This document shows positions 7,889 to 16,802 of a stretch of 64,000 nucleotides of DNA, piece after piece. The DNA comes from CBDAPU01 sp965198875 (GTDB lineage Bacteria > Pseudomonadota > Gammaproteobacteria > Eutrophobiales > Eutrophobiaceae). The number at the start of each line of letters is the position of its first letter. The stretch's first letter is position 1. A program made the position numbers and the translations under genes. The notes below the pieces were generated by a model. The model worked only from the letters and a program-made list of their open reading frames with translations. It searched no databases and was not told the DNA's origin. The stretch is taken from contig CBDAPU010000001.1 in assembly GCA_965198875.1 (NCBI GenBank), positions 1,550,001-1,614,000 on the forward strand, in the 5' to 3' direction.

Positions 7889-9163
7889 ATGAATGACCGA
7901 CTTTTCGAAGAGGCGAAACGCTATATTCCAGGCGGCGTTAACTCCCCCGTGCGTGCCTTCAGGGCCGTTGGCGGCACGCCGGTTTTTTTTCAGCGGGGCA
8001 GCGGCGCCTACCTTTATGATCATAACGATAAGCCCTACATAGACTATGTGGGCTCATGGGGGCCGTTGATCCTCGGCCATGCGCACCCGCTCATCGTTGA
8101 GAAGGTGACCCGGGTGATGGCGAACGGCCTCACTTTCGGTGCGCCCACAAGTCTGGAGACGGCTCTGGCCAGGAAGATCTGCGAACTCATGCCGAGCATT
8201 GAGAAGATCAGGATGATGAGCTCGGGAACCGAAGCCGCCATGACGGCGATCAGGCTGGCCCGTGCTTATACCGCTCGAGATAAGATCGTAAAATTCGAGG
8301 GCTGCTATCATGGCCACACCGACCCCCTGCTGGTGAAGGCCGGCTCCGGCGCCCTGACCTTAGGCATTCCCACCTCGCCGGGGGTGCCGAAGGACACCGC
8401 AAAACACACGCTCACACTGGCCTTTAACGACCCATCTCAAATACGCCGGGTATTCAGCGACATGGGCGATGAGATCGCCGCCGTCATTGTCGAGCCTGTT
8501 GCCGGCAACATGAATTGCGTGCCCGGCTCACCGGCGTTTCTCCAGGCCCTGCGGGCGGTGTGCGATGAACACCGGGCGCTCCTCATCTTCGATGAGGTCA
8601 TGAGTGGCTTTCGTGTTGCCCTGGGCGGGGCGCAATCGCTCTACAGCATAAAACCCGATCTGTCCATATTGGGCAAAGTCATCGGCGGTGGTATGCCCGT
8701 GGGCGCATTGGGCGGCAGAGAAGAGATCATGAACCACCTCGCCCCCGATGGCGCCGTCTACCAGGCCGGCACATTATCCGGCAACCCCATTGCCATGGCG
8801 GCCGGCCTCGCCACCTTAAACCTCATCTCCGAGCCCGGTTTTTTCGACGCCTTATCCCATAAGCTCACCAGCCTGCTCGATGGCCTGAAAGATACCGCCC
8901 GCTCCTGTGGCCTCCCCCTGTCAAGCAATCAGGCCGGCGGCATGTTCGGCTTGTTTCTCTCAAGCGCAGGGCCTGTCACAACCTATGAGCAGGTCATGGC
9001 ATGCGATAAAGACCGCTTTAACCGATTCTTCCACGGCATGCTGGACAGGGGCGTTTACTTTGCGCCATCGGCATTTGAGGCCGGCTTCATCTCCAGTGCC
9101 CACGGCGAGGATGAAATCGCCACCACCATCGAGGCCGCCGAGGCGGTATTCAAACAGCTTTAA
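7889..9163 (+). CDS. hemL: glutamate-1-semialdehyde 2,1-aminomutase
   Basis: A 424-residue PLP enzyme, full length for the family. It converts glutamate-1-semialdehyde to 5-aminolevulinate, the last step of the C5 route to haem. The N-terminus ERYIPGGVNSPVRAF-like block, SSGTEAAMTAIRLAR (PLP phosphate), YHGHTD, FDEVMSGFR at 234-242 and the Schiff-base lysine K263 in LGKVIGGGMPVGA are all present. It follows thiE by 9 bp. Together with HemJ it shows that the organism makes its own haem from glutamate. The hemB relic nearby is therefore unlikely to be the only hemB. Confidence 0.96.
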   Translation: MNDRLFEEAKRYIPGGVNSPVRAFRAVGGTPVFFQRGSGAYLYDHNDKPYIDYVGSWGPLILGHAHPLIVEKVTRVMANGLTFGAPTSLETALARKICELMPSIEKIRMMSSGTEAAMTAIRLARAYTARDKIVKFEGCYHGHTDPLLVKAGSGALTLGIPTSPGVPKDTAKHTLTLAFNDPSQIRRVFSDMGDEIAAVIVEPVAGNMNCVPGSPAFLQALRAVCDEHRALLIFDEVMSGFRVALGGAQSLYSIKPDLSILGKVIGGGMPVGALGGREEIMNHLAPDGAVYQAGTLSGNPIAMAAGLATLNLISEPGFFDALSHKLTSLLDGLKDTARSCGLPLSSNQAGGMFGLFLSSAGPVTTYEQVMACDKDRFNRFFHGMLDRGVYFAPSAFEAGFISSAHGEDEIATTIEAAEAVFKQL

Positions 9164-9544
9164 CCAACTTATGCCTGGCATGGTAAAGTATCAACCGCCA
9201 GTGCAAACGAGGGGAGACAACAACACATCCACCTTTGTTGACGGGCGGGCACGCACGCCCCCCGGCCCACCGCAATCTCGCCGCCCCCTGCACGTCAGGC
9301 GCAAACAGCATGATCCTGATCCCCACAGCCCCTGGCGCAACACCTCCCGGCATCGAAAATCCGTCACTCATCTTTGGCATTCACGCAGACTTTTCCCTAT
9401 AATCCCACCCGGGCACAAGCCCCAAAAAAGCAGACCAACCCACAACAAGGCGCAACAACACCGGGAGCACCACACAGATGAACATCGGCATCGGCGACAA
9501 GGGTAAAATCCTGACAATCCTGAAAACACTATTTAAATCAATAA
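9164..9544. other. spacer without recognised gene
   Basis: About 380 bp of pyrimidine-rich, poorly conserved-looking sequence. A 23-codon frame at 9479-9550, preceded by GGGAG, begins MNIGIGDKGK and stops just before the barrel fragment downstream. It may be a remnant of the start of the autotransporter, but this is not supported by similarity. No terminator or RNA gene is seen. Confidence 0.3.
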
Positions 9545-10570
9545 CTTAACAAACCCAAACCGGTCGATAACGTGCAGATAGCCGCCGAGCTCTCCCGCAC
9601 CTATGGGGGTGAGATAACGCCACTGAATGCCGACGGCGACGCCCCGGGGGACGTGAACGCGTATCTCTTTGTCGACCCCACCGGCCCGGCCGCCCAGGCG
9701 GCCTCAGTGGGGGCGCTGTTGCCGGGTCTGCTGGCCGGTGGAAGCGACCCCCTCATCTGGGGCGAGCTCTTCGCCTCTGACCGCCGCCGTGGACGGGATG
9801 GCTTCTCATTAGCCCACGGCCATGACTACCGGGGCGTACTCTTCGGCGCCGAGCAGGGCTATGCAAACGGACAACAGCGCTTAGGTGTACTCTTTGGCTA
9901 TGCGGACGCCGACATCAACACCCACCTGCGCTCCCTGGACCTCGAGACCGGCAGCGTCTTTGGCGGGCTCTATGGTCGTATCTCAAAGGAGAGCCTGGAT
10001 ATCAACCTGGGACTGAATCTGGGCTATGAGTTCCATGATAACCGCCGTTATATCCCGCAACTGGATACGGAGGCCGAGGCCGACTACAACAGCTTCTTCA
10101 TCAACCCCTGGCTGGGTCTCAGTCGCACCTGGTCCTTGCAGGATAATCTGGAGCTGCGCCCGGCCTTCCTGCTGAACTACACCTTCGCCCGTTATGAGGG
10201 CTATGAAGAGCGAGGGGGCGAGGGCTTCGCCATTGACGTGGGCAGTCGCATCGCCCACAACCTCACCACCCGGGCGCAGGTGGCCGGGGTGTGGACACTG
10301 CCGGATACGAGCAATGAGCTGGGACTGCGCTTAGGTGTTGAAGGACGCCTCGCCGGTGGCGGTGACTTCAAGGGGAGTCTCGGTGGGTCGAGCTTCAGTT
10401 ACAGTGACACGGGCGATAAGCGTGCGACCAGCGTCTTTATCGGCCTGGACGGTCGCCATGCCTTCAGTGATGACCTGACCCTGCAGGTGGATGTGGAATA
10501 CAGCCACGACCTCGGCGGGGTGAGTGAGCGTACTCTCGGTGGCTTTGTGCGCTTGGAGTATGAGTACTGA
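9545..10570 (+). pseudogene. autotransporter beta-barrel domain, passenger missing
   Basis: The open frame is about 340 codons and consists of a C-terminal autotransporter (type Va) barrel: repeated amphipathic strands rich in G, Y, L and alternating polar residues, DPLIWGELFASDRRR and GVLFGAEQGYANGQQ near the start, and a C-terminal strand ending LGGFVRLEYEY, with the terminal aromatic that BAM recognises. There is no signal peptide, no passenger, and only a weak GTG start at 9572; the frame is closed by a stop at 9542. An intact gene would be several hundred codons longer at the 5' end. This is therefore most likely a 5'-truncated remnant that cannot reach the outer membrane. Confidence 0.75.
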
Positions 10571-10627
10571 GGGGTAATGGGCATGATGAGAAAGTAGATG
10601 GGTAGAAAATAGATAATTAGATGAATG

Positions 10628-10663
10628 GATAACCGGGGGCGGGGAAGACTGCCCTCGGTTATC
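10628..10663 (+). terminator. strong hairpin after the autotransporter remnant
   Basis: GATAACCG plus GGGGC pairs with GCCCT plus CGGTTATC (13 bp, one G-T pair) around a 10-nt loop. A run of eight T lies about 20 bp downstream rather than immediately after, so it may act as a terminator or as an mRNA-end stabilising stem. Confidence 0.5.
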
Positions 10664-10748
10664 TGTCTTCCGATCTCCGCCCTCTTTTTTTTAGTTCTCT
10701 GTTCTCCGGCTGATGTACATCACCATTCGAACGCTGTAGTATTCATCC

Positions 10749-10979
10749 ATGAGCACGACCGCCTTAATGATCGCCATTCTCGGCACGGGTGTTTCCCTGG
10801 CGGGTTTGATGATTGGGCTTATCGCCTGGCTGAGGGTGGATATGCGGCGTGTGGAAGAGCGCTTGAGCGAAGACATCAGTGTTTTACACAAGGATGTGAG
10901 TGATTTGCGCGAGCGTATGGCACACCTGGAAGGTCTTCTTGAGGGGCTGCGTGAGGCGATTGTAAGGCGTGCCGCCTAG
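10749..10979 (+). CDS. small membrane protein with coiled coil, function unknown
   Basis: A 76-residue protein beginning MSTTALMIAILG. Residues 4-29 form one hydrophobic transmembrane helix. The remaining C-terminal part is charged and heptad-like (RRVEERLSEDISVLHKDVSD, then RMAHLEGLLEGLREAI), predicting a cytoplasmic coiled coil that could oligomerise. Short proteins of this design with an MxHLEGLLEGLREA tail occur in several proteobacteria next to unrelated genes, sometimes in toxin-antitoxin-like settings. No function can be assigned. It stands alone, with no ribosome-binding site of note and no operon partner. Confidence 0.65.
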   Translation: MSTTALMIAILGTGVSLAGLMIGLIAWLRVDMRRVEERLSEDISVLHKDVSDLRERMAHLEGLLEGLREAIVRRAA

Positions 10980-11423
10980 GCGGATGCGCTGGAACAGGGC
11001 ACTGACTACTAGCACCCTGTGAGCGGCCAGGGAGTAGAAAATAGCCGCCACCGAGCGGTGTTCTTTCTGGCTGTCCTTTTTCCTCTGCGCCCTTCTCCTG
11101 ACATCTGCCTTCGACACGGGGCAGTATCACCAGCCAGGCTTTGTCCGCTGTGCCCGTTGAGGGACAGAAAGAAGCCCGTCTTGCTGTTTGGGCGGTGGCT
11201 TTCATATTTAGGCGATGGTGGATTGTGGGTAAGTGCCTGCCCTGCAAATAGGATTGCGGGTTTAATGGGAGATACAATCCATTTCGGCTCTCCGTCCCCT
11301 TCCCTGCGTCTTCTGTCTTCCCTCCTCGGTTAGGTATATCATTGTTCTATCATCTGCCATCCCGGGCGCTTCGCTGCGCCGGGATAAAGAGACGGACTGC
11401 GAAAATAACAAAACAACACGCCC
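10980..11423. other. spacer carrying copy 1 of a 76-bp interspersed repeat
   Basis: No gene is supported in these 440 bp. The stretch contains the repeat at 11217-11292 described separately, and a GC-rich inverted sequence around 11365-11392 (GCGCTTCGCTGCGC) shortly before the TRAP genes. Upstream of dctQ no clear promoter is recognised. Confidence 0.5.
11217..11292 (+). repeat. 76-bp interspersed repeat, copy 1
   Basis: This stretch matches 56177-56251 on the opposite strand at about 87 per cent (about nine mismatches and one 1-bp gap over 76 positions). The longest exact run is 22 bp, starting GGATTGTGGG. The match ends at CATTTCG.CTCTC in both copies. It is non-coding here and lies 45 kb from its partner. 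Confidence 0.85.
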
Positions 11424-11945
11424 ATGCTGAAGATAATCGAAACCATAGCCGATAAAATCAACCGCTTTAGTGAGGCGGTGGGTGCGGCACTGTCCTGGCT
11501 GGTCTTGGTCCTGGTTTTACTCGTCTCATATGATGTGACGATGCGATACTTCTTCCTTAGCGGCTCTATTGCCATACAGGAGCTTCAATGGCATTTATTT
11601 TCCATGATTTTTTTGTTGGGCGCCGCCTACACACTCAAACATGACGGCCATGTCAGACTGGATCTGTTTTACAAAAGCCGGTTTATGACCGATCACCACC
11701 GTGCCTGGGTTGATCTGATCTGCTCGATACTTTTTCTTCTGCCCTTCTGCCTGTTGATCATGATCAGCGCCTGGCCTTTCGTCTCTCAGGCGTATTTGTT
11801 TTCCGAAGGCTCCCCTGATCCGGGCGGCCTGCCCCATCGCTGGATATTAAAAGCGGCGATACCCGCAGGCTTTTTTTTACTAGTCCTGCAAGGGATCAGC
11901 GAAGGCTTGAAAAACCTGCTCTTCATCATTAAGCGGCAACAATGA
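11424..11945 (+). CDS. dctQ: TRAP transporter small permease subunit (DctQ family)
   Basis: A 173-residue integral membrane protein with four predicted helices, the size and layout of DctQ. Motifs seen are YDVTMRYFF in the first helix end, QELQWHLFSMIFLLGAAYTL, then the DGHVRLDLFY loop typical of small TRAP permeases. With DctM it forms the inner-membrane part of a tripartite ATP-independent periplasmic transporter that takes up organic acids, or other anions, using the sodium gradient. The downstream dctM overlaps by 4 bp (ATGA). The periplasmic binding protein DctP, which sets specificity, is not in the window. Confidence 0.92.
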   Translation: MLKIIETIADKINRFSEAVGAALSWLVLVLVLLVSYDVTMRYFFLSGSIAIQELQWHLFSMIFLLGAAYTLKHDGHVRLDLFYKSRFMTDHHRAWVDLICSILFLLPFCLLIMISAWPFVSQAYLFSEGSPDPGGLPHRWILKAAIPAGFFLLVLQGISEGLKNLLFIIKRQQ

Positions 11946-13255
11946 CTGTCTGGATAGCGCTCATGTTCCTGAGCCTGATGTTGGCGCTCATGCTTGGCTA
12001 TCCCGTCGCCTTCACACTGGGTGCGGTTGCCTTGATATTCGGTAGTATCTTCCTGGGTCTGGATTTTTTTAATTTACTGCCATTGAGGATCTGGGGGGTG
12101 ATGACAAATTTCACCCTGTTGGCCGTTCCTCTTTTTATCTTTATGGGTATCGTGTTGGATAAATGCGGTTTGGCCGAAGATCTGCTAGAGACCATGGGGT
12201 TGTTGTTTGGCCGTATTCGAGGTGGTTTGGCCATGTCCGTTGTCATCGTCGGCGCCCTGCTCGCCGCCACTACCGGTGTGGTAGGCGCCACAGTCGTCAC
12301 CATGGGGATCATCGCCCTGCCCACCATGTTGAAACATCACTACGCCAAAGAACTCTCATCTGCAACCATTGCGGCATCGGGAACACTAGGACAGATCATC
12401 CCGCCGAGCATCGTCCTGATCCTGCTGGGTGATGTGATGGGGGTGCCGGTAGGGCGGTTATTTATCGGCGCCGTTGTCCCGGGCATGTTGCTGGTTGTGC
12501 TGTTTCTCGCCTATATCGGCATTTACGCCTGGATTAAGCCGCAAACTGCGCCGGCGCTGCTGGCGAAAGATGATAGACAATTATTCCGTAAAGTGTGTTT
12601 GACGTTGCTGCCGCCGTTGTTTCTGGTTGTCGGTGTGTTAGGTTCCATCTTCTTTGGCATCGCATCACCCACTGAATCGGCCGCCGTTGGCGCTTCAGGC
12701 GCACTGATCCTGGCCGCACTGCATGGTCAGCTTGGCCTTGAAAAATTACGCTCAGCCATGGCGTTGACGACCCGGCTGACGAGCATGGTCTTTTTAATCC
12801 TGATCGGGGCGACTGCATTTGGGCTGGTATTTAGGGGCATGGGTGGCGATCGCCTGGTACTGGACGTCATGATCAACCTGCCCGGTGGTACTTTGGGTTT
12901 TCTTATCGTCAGCATGTTGCTGATATTTTTACTTGGCTTCTTCTTGGATTTCCTGCAGATCTGTTTTATCGTTGTGCCCATACTGGCGCCCATCGCCGCC
13001 ACCCTCGGCATAGACCTGTTATGGCTCGCCGTACTCATAGCCATGAACCTGCAAACATCATTCCTGACGCCGCCCTTTGGCTTCTCTTTATTTTACCTAA
13101 AAGCGGTGGCGCCGGCAGATGTTCACATACAACACATCTACAAGGGCGTTATTCCGTTCGTCTTAATACAGATCGTGACGATTATCCTGCTCATCCTGGC
13201 GCCGGATCTGATCACATGGCTACCGGATCTGATGGATAGATTGCAGGGGTTGTGA
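11942..13255 (+). CDS. dctM: TRAP transporter large permease subunit (DctM family)
   Basis: A 437-residue membrane protein with about 12 hydrophobic segments, normal length for DctM. Family landmarks are the N-terminal GYPVAFTLGAVALIFG, PLFIFMGIVLDKCGLAEDLL, the SATTGVVGATV-like AATTGVVGATVVTMGIIALP, GTLGQIIPPSIVLILLG, and the C-terminal ITPPFGFSLF-like LTPPFGFSLFYLK. It is the transport channel of the TRAP system and is translated from an ATGA overlap with dctQ. No dctP or two-component regulator is adjacent, so the substrate is not inferable; the binding protein must be encoded elsewhere or be lost. Confidence 0.94.
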   Translation: MTVWIALMFLSLMLALMLGYPVAFTLGAVALIFGSIFLGLDFFNLLPLRIWGVMTNFTLLAVPLFIFMGIVLDKCGLAEDLLETMGLLFGRIRGGLAMSVVIVGALLAATTGVVGATVVTMGIIALPTMLKHHYAKELSSATIAASGTLGQIIPPSIVLILLGDVMGVPVGRLFIGAVVPGMLLVVLFLAYIGIYAWIKPQTAPALLAKDDRQLFRKVCLTLLPPLFLVVGVLGSIFFGIASPTESAAVGASGALILAALHGQLGLEKLRSAMALTTRLTSMVFLILIGATAFGLVFRGMGGDRLVLDVMINLPGGTLGFLIVSMLLIFLLGFFLDFLQICFIVVPILAPIAATLGIDLLWLAVLIAMNLQTSFLTPPFGFSLFYLKAVAPADVHIQHIYKGVIPFVLIQIVTIILLILAPDLITWLPDLMDRLQGL

Positions 13256-13386
13256 TGGTACAGCAGCGCTGATCAAGTCATCCATGAACCTGGCTTGAGG
13301 CGAGCACACTAAAAAAGCGTGTCCGGTTTTTGTCGGTGGCGTCCTCGATATGACCGCGTGCATCTGGTCTTTAAGGATCCGTCGGG

Positions 13387-14241
13387 TCAATCGGCGTTTC
13401 CTTGTTTTTCTCTCAGTTGTGCAATCACCGGCCTGGTCTCAGGCATGATCCCGCGCCATAGATAAAACGACTCGGCCGCCTGCTCCACCAACATGCCGAG
13501 GCCATCACAACACATCAGCGCATTGTTCTTCCGAGCCCAATCAAGGAACAGGCGTGCGCCTTCGCCATAGCTCATGTCATAGCAGCAACCATCAGTGGAT
13601 AATATGCCGTCCGGCAACGGCAGCGGCTCCGCCCTCAATCCGGCGGAAGTGCCATTGATGATCAGATCGAATTGGTTAGCGGGCAGCTCATCGAAACCAC
13701 ACACATGAGCACTTGCTTGCGGGAATGCTGCGGCCACCGCCTGGGCTCTCTCCCGGGTGCGATTGACAATGGTCATCGCTCGCGGGCGCTCATCCATGAG
13801 ATGACCGAGCACGCTTCTCACCGCACCACCGGCGCCAAGCAGTAATAATCGCTTATTACGGATGTCGATATGGTTGTTAGCCAGATCCCGTACCAGCCCG
13901 ACGCCGTCTGTGGAGTCCCCGAAGCCCCGCTCATCTTCATCAAAGCTGATCACATTCACCGCCTTCACACGGTTTGCCCGATCAGTGCAGTCGTTCACAT
14001 AACGCCAGGCCTGCTCCTTAAACGGCGTGGTGACATTCAAACCCCTGCCACCTGACAGACGGAACCCCTCTACCGTATCGCAAAATGCATCAAGCTCTGA
14101 GAACAAGCGCTGATAGTTCAGCGACTGGGCAGTCTGCTTTGAGAATAAGGCATGAATCTGCGGCGACTTGCTGTGGGCGATGGGATTGCCTATGACGCAA
14201 TACTGATCGGTGTTGTTATCGGGGCTAAGCGAAAATGGCAA
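13387..14241 (-). CDS. aroE: shikimate dehydrogenase (NADP+)
   Basis: A 284-residue enzyme that reduces 3-dehydroshikimate to shikimate in aromatic amino acid synthesis. GNPIAHSKSPQIH near residue 18 binds shikimate, the catalytic pair is K75 in NVTTPFKEQAW and D112 in GDSTDGVGL, and the NADP-binding LLLLGAGGAVRSVL is near 137, with the NRTRERA phosphate-recognition loop after it. NGTSAGL and MSYGEGARLF are also conserved. The start may be a few residues later. The cNMP-binding/rhodanese gene lies 19 bp upstream on the same strand and is probably co-transcribed. Confidence 0.95.
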   Translation of the reverse strand: MPFSLSPDNNTDQYCVIGNPIAHSKSPQIHALFSKQTAQSLNYQRLFSELDAFCDTVEGFRLSGGRGLNVTTPFKEQAWRYVNDCTDRANRVKAVNVISFDEDERGFGDSTDGVGLVRDLANNHIDIRNKRLLLLGAGGAVRSVLGHLMDERPRAMTIVNRTRERAQAVAAAFPQASAHVCGFDELPANQFDLIINGTSAGLRAEPLPLPDGILSTDGCCYDMSYGEGARLFLDWARKNNALMCCDGLGMLVEQAAESFYLWRGIMPETRPVIAQLREKQGNAD

Positions 14242-14260
14242 TGTCAGTTACGGGGTTAAA

Positions 14261-15310
14261 TCAGCCCCGTGCATTTAAGCCGCCTTTAAGACAGGCAGCC
14301 TGAATGCCACGCTCACTGAGCAGGAATGCGGCCGCCGAGCTACGCCTGCCTGTATCACAATAGAGCACGTACTGTTTTGCCGGGTCCAGTTTCTCCGCTT
14401 TCAGCCTGAGCATAAACAACGGGATGTTGATGCTGCCTTTTATGCCATTATTCTTATGCTCACTCACCAGGCGAACATCCACCCACACAGCGCCCTTGCT
14501 TACCATGTCATTGGCCTCATCACTGCTCACCCAGCTCAGCATGGGCTCTTTGAGCAGTTCGTTAAAGTCCCCTTTGGACAAGCGCATCAATACCCCGTCC
14601 GTCAACATCACCACATTGGCGTTTCTTTTCGCCTCGGATAACAGCGCCTCTTCACCGAATGCATCACCATTGCCAAGCGTGGCCAACGTTAATTGGGCTT
14701 TTGTCTTGGATAAGCGCGTGACCTTGCATTTACCGGACTTGATGATGTAATAATAATCACCATCACCACCCTGCTTGATAATCACCTCACCTTTTTTTAC
14801 CGGGCATTCCTGGATCCGCATGAACATGGCCTGGATATTTGCCGGGGGCACTTGCAAGAATGCCTTGGACTGAAGAATACGGGTCATCCAGTCGGTATCC
14901 GCATCGGCCTCTTCGGCATTTTCCTGCGCTACTATCTCATCTACCTCAATGCCGGATAGCTGATCCCAGGTCAGCAGTATATCCAGCAGATCACTGTCGA
15001 TGCGGGTGATCTTCGTCGGCGTCTTGGTTGTTGCCGTATGTTGGCGAGGTTGATGATTGGCTAACGGGTGTTTGGCGATATCCGTACCGGCTTGAACCGT
15101 GAGCGTTTTACCGCTACCGGCAACGAGTTGAACCTCACCTTCAATGAGGTAGACGGACTTGCGATCCACATCGCCCGTCTTAAATATCGCCTTACCCTGA
15201 CCCAGCGCCTCCACGATAGTCTTGCCGGCCAATTCCTGGAAGTTCTCCGTATTCAGGGAGTTCGGTGGTATGAATGTTCTTAACAGGTCTTTATCAACGA
15301 GATCAGCCAT
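14261..15310 (-). CDS. cyclic nucleotide-binding domain/rhodanese fusion protein
   Basis: A 349-residue cytosolic protein without membrane segments. Residues about 10-110 form a degenerate first cNMP-binding-like fold, about 140-250 a clear one (IKQGGDGDYYYIIKSGKCKV and GNGDAFGEEALLSEAKRNA, the phosphate-binding cassette), and about 258-349 a rhodanese domain with VWVDVR and the active-site loop CDTGRRS carrying the catalytic Cys. Rhodaneses transfer sulfane sulfur; the sensory part could make this respond to a nucleotide. The cassette keeps GEEALL, but the usual Arg-Ser is replaced by AKRNA, so the ligand may differ from cAMP. There is no DNA-binding helix-turn-helix, so it is not a CRP-type regulator. 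Confidence 0.85.
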   Translation of the reverse strand: MADLVDKDLLRTFIPPNSLNTENFQELAGKTIVEALGQGKAIFKTGDVDRKSVYLIEGEVQLVAGSGKTLTVQAGTDIAKHPLANHQPRQHTATTKTPTKITRIDSDLLDILLTWDQLSGIEVDEIVAQENAEEADADTDWMTRILQSKAFLQVPPANIQAMFMRIQECPVKKGEVIIKQGGDGDYYYIIKSGKCKVTRLSKTKAQLTLATLGNGDAFGEEALLSEAKRNANVVMLTDGVLMRLSKGDFNELLKEPMLSWVSSDEANDMVSKGAVWVDVRLVSEHKNNGIKGSINIPLFMLRLKAEKLDPAKQYVLYCDTGRRSSAAAFLLSERGIQAACLKGGLNARG

Positions 15311-15426
15311 GTCTGTTTGCCCTCAAATCTGCCTTTACATTGTTCATCTCAAGTGTGCAATTCTAAGCGGTGTTCAGGAAGATTGGAACAGGAATTGATC
15401 CGTTGTGCATCCGCCATAAACGCAAA

Positions 15427-15445
15427 GCGGGCGCTATGCGCCCGC
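15427..15445 (-). terminator. hairpin terminator downstream of amtB
   Basis: On the minus strand GCGGGCGC pairs with GCGCCCGC (8 bp, 3-nt loop), followed by TTTGCGTTTAT. It starts about 28 bp past the amtB stop, so it is placed to end the torF-glnK-amtB transcript. Confidence 0.7.
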
Positions 15446-15473
15446 CAAAGTGGATATGAGCCGTTGATTTCGC

Positions 15474-16778
15474 TTAAAAAGTATAGCCACGCTCGTTGTG
15501 TGAGACCAGGTCCAGCCCCTCGGTTTCCTCTTCCTGGGAGACACGCAGTCCGATCACGGCGTCCAGGATTTTCAATAAAACAAAGCTGGCGATGGCGCAC
15601 CAGGCGATGGTGGCGATGATCCCCGTCAGTTGCGTTACCAACTGCTCACCCATCGCATAATCCTCATCCGAGAGACCACCCAGCTCCCGGGCATAAAACA
15701 CCGCCGTTAAGAAGGTGCCTAAAGCCCCACCCACGCCATGCACAGGAAACACGTCCAGGGAGTCATCTATCTTCAAACTGCGCTTGATGTATTGCGTGGC
15801 ATAGTAACAGACGATGCCGGCTGAGATCCCAATGATCAAGGCGCCGAGCGGCCCCACATACCCGGACGCCGGTGTGATGGTGCCCAAACCCGCCACCATC
15901 CCGGTGACAATACCCAAAACACTGGGTTTGCCATGTTTAACCCATTCGCAGGTAATCCAGGCCAGGGAGCCGGCGGCGGCGGATATATGTGTGACCACCA
16001 TCGCCATACCGGCGCTGCCATCGGCGGCCAAAGCGCTACCTGCATTAAAACCAAACCAGCCCACCCACAACATTGACGCACCGGCTACCGTCATCGTCAT
16101 ATTATGGGGCGGCATCATCGTCTCCGGAAAACCCTTACGATTACCCAGCACGATTGCGGCCACGATTGCGGCGACGCCGGCGTTAATGTGGACGACTGAA
16201 CCACCGGCAAAATCCATAAAACCCATATCGCCGAGCCAACCTCCACCCCACACCCAATGACAAACCGGGGCATAAACAATCAACAACCACAATGAAGAGA
16301 ACCACAACACCGCCGAGAACTTCATCCGCTCGGCAAAACCACCCACAATCAACGCCGGGGTGATAATGGCGAAAGTCATCTGGAACATGAAAAAGACAGT
16401 CTCGGGAATATCTCCGCTTAGGCTATCAACGGTGATCCCGTCCATAAAAAACTTGCCTGCTCCCAAAACCTTATTCATGCCGCCGCCATCGCCAAACGCC
16501 AGGCCATAGGCGAGGATCATCCACAGCAACGACATCACACAGGCGATGGTGAAACACTGCATCAACACCGACAGGACATTTTTGCTTCTGACCAATCCTG
16601 AGTAGAACAGCGCCAGCCCCGGCAACGTCATAAAGAGCACCAACACCGCCGATACTAAAATCCAGGCCGTATTGGCGCCGTTCAATTCAGCCGCATCCTC
16701 GGCGACACTCACTTCCGGGGCAATGAGCCCGACAAGCGCTAATGATAAACATGGGACAAGTTTGTTAAACAGCTTCAT
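15474..16778 (-). CDS. amtB: ammonium transporter AmtB
   Basis: A 434-residue Amt/Rh channel with a cleavable signal sequence ending near SVAEDA and 11 predicted transmembrane helices. It conducts ammonium/ammonia into the cell. Landmarks are PGLALFYSGLVRSKNVLSV, WMILAYGLAFGDGG, the DFAGGSVVHINAGVAA block with the first pore histidine, WVGWFGFNAGSA, and FPVHGVGGALGTFLTA with the second. It lies 24 bp after glnK on the same strand, the near-universal glnK-amtB pairing, in which GlnK plugs the channel when nitrogen is plentiful. The predicted sigma-54/NtrC control region upstream of torF could also serve this gene. Confidence 0.96.
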   Translation of the reverse strand: MKLFNKLVPCLSLALVGLIAPEVSVAEDAAELNGANTAWILVSAVLVLFMTLPGLALFYSGLVRSKNVLSVLMQCFTIACVMSLLWMILAYGLAFGDGGGMNKVLGAGKFFMDGITVDSLSGDIPETVFFMFQMTFAIITPALIVGGFAERMKFSAVLWFSSLWLLIVYAPVCHWVWGGGWLGDMGFMDFAGGSVVHINAGVAAIVAAIVLGNRKGFPETMMPPHNMTMTVAGASMLWVGWFGFNAGSALAADGSAGMAMVVTHISAAAGSLAWITCEWVKHGKPSVLGIVTGMVAGLGTITPASGYVGPLGALIIGISAGIVCYYATQYIKRSLKIDDSLDVFPVHGVGGALGTFLTAVFYARELGGLSDEDYAMGEQLVTQLTGIIATIAWCAIASFVLLKILDAVIGLRVSQEEETEGLDLVSHNERGYTF

Positions 16779-16802
16779 GTCATCTCCTCATTTATTAGTC
16801 GT

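Noticed and set aside
8907..9506. A 199-codon plus-strand frame overlapping hemL
   Set aside because: It is an out-of-frame reading of the hemL 3' end followed by low-complexity sequence rich in R, P and H, with no conserved features.
10876..11277. A 133-codon minus-strand frame around 11 kb
   Set aside because: Composition is shadow-like, it overlaps the small coiled-coil gene and the 76-bp repeat, and it has no ribosome-binding site or family match.
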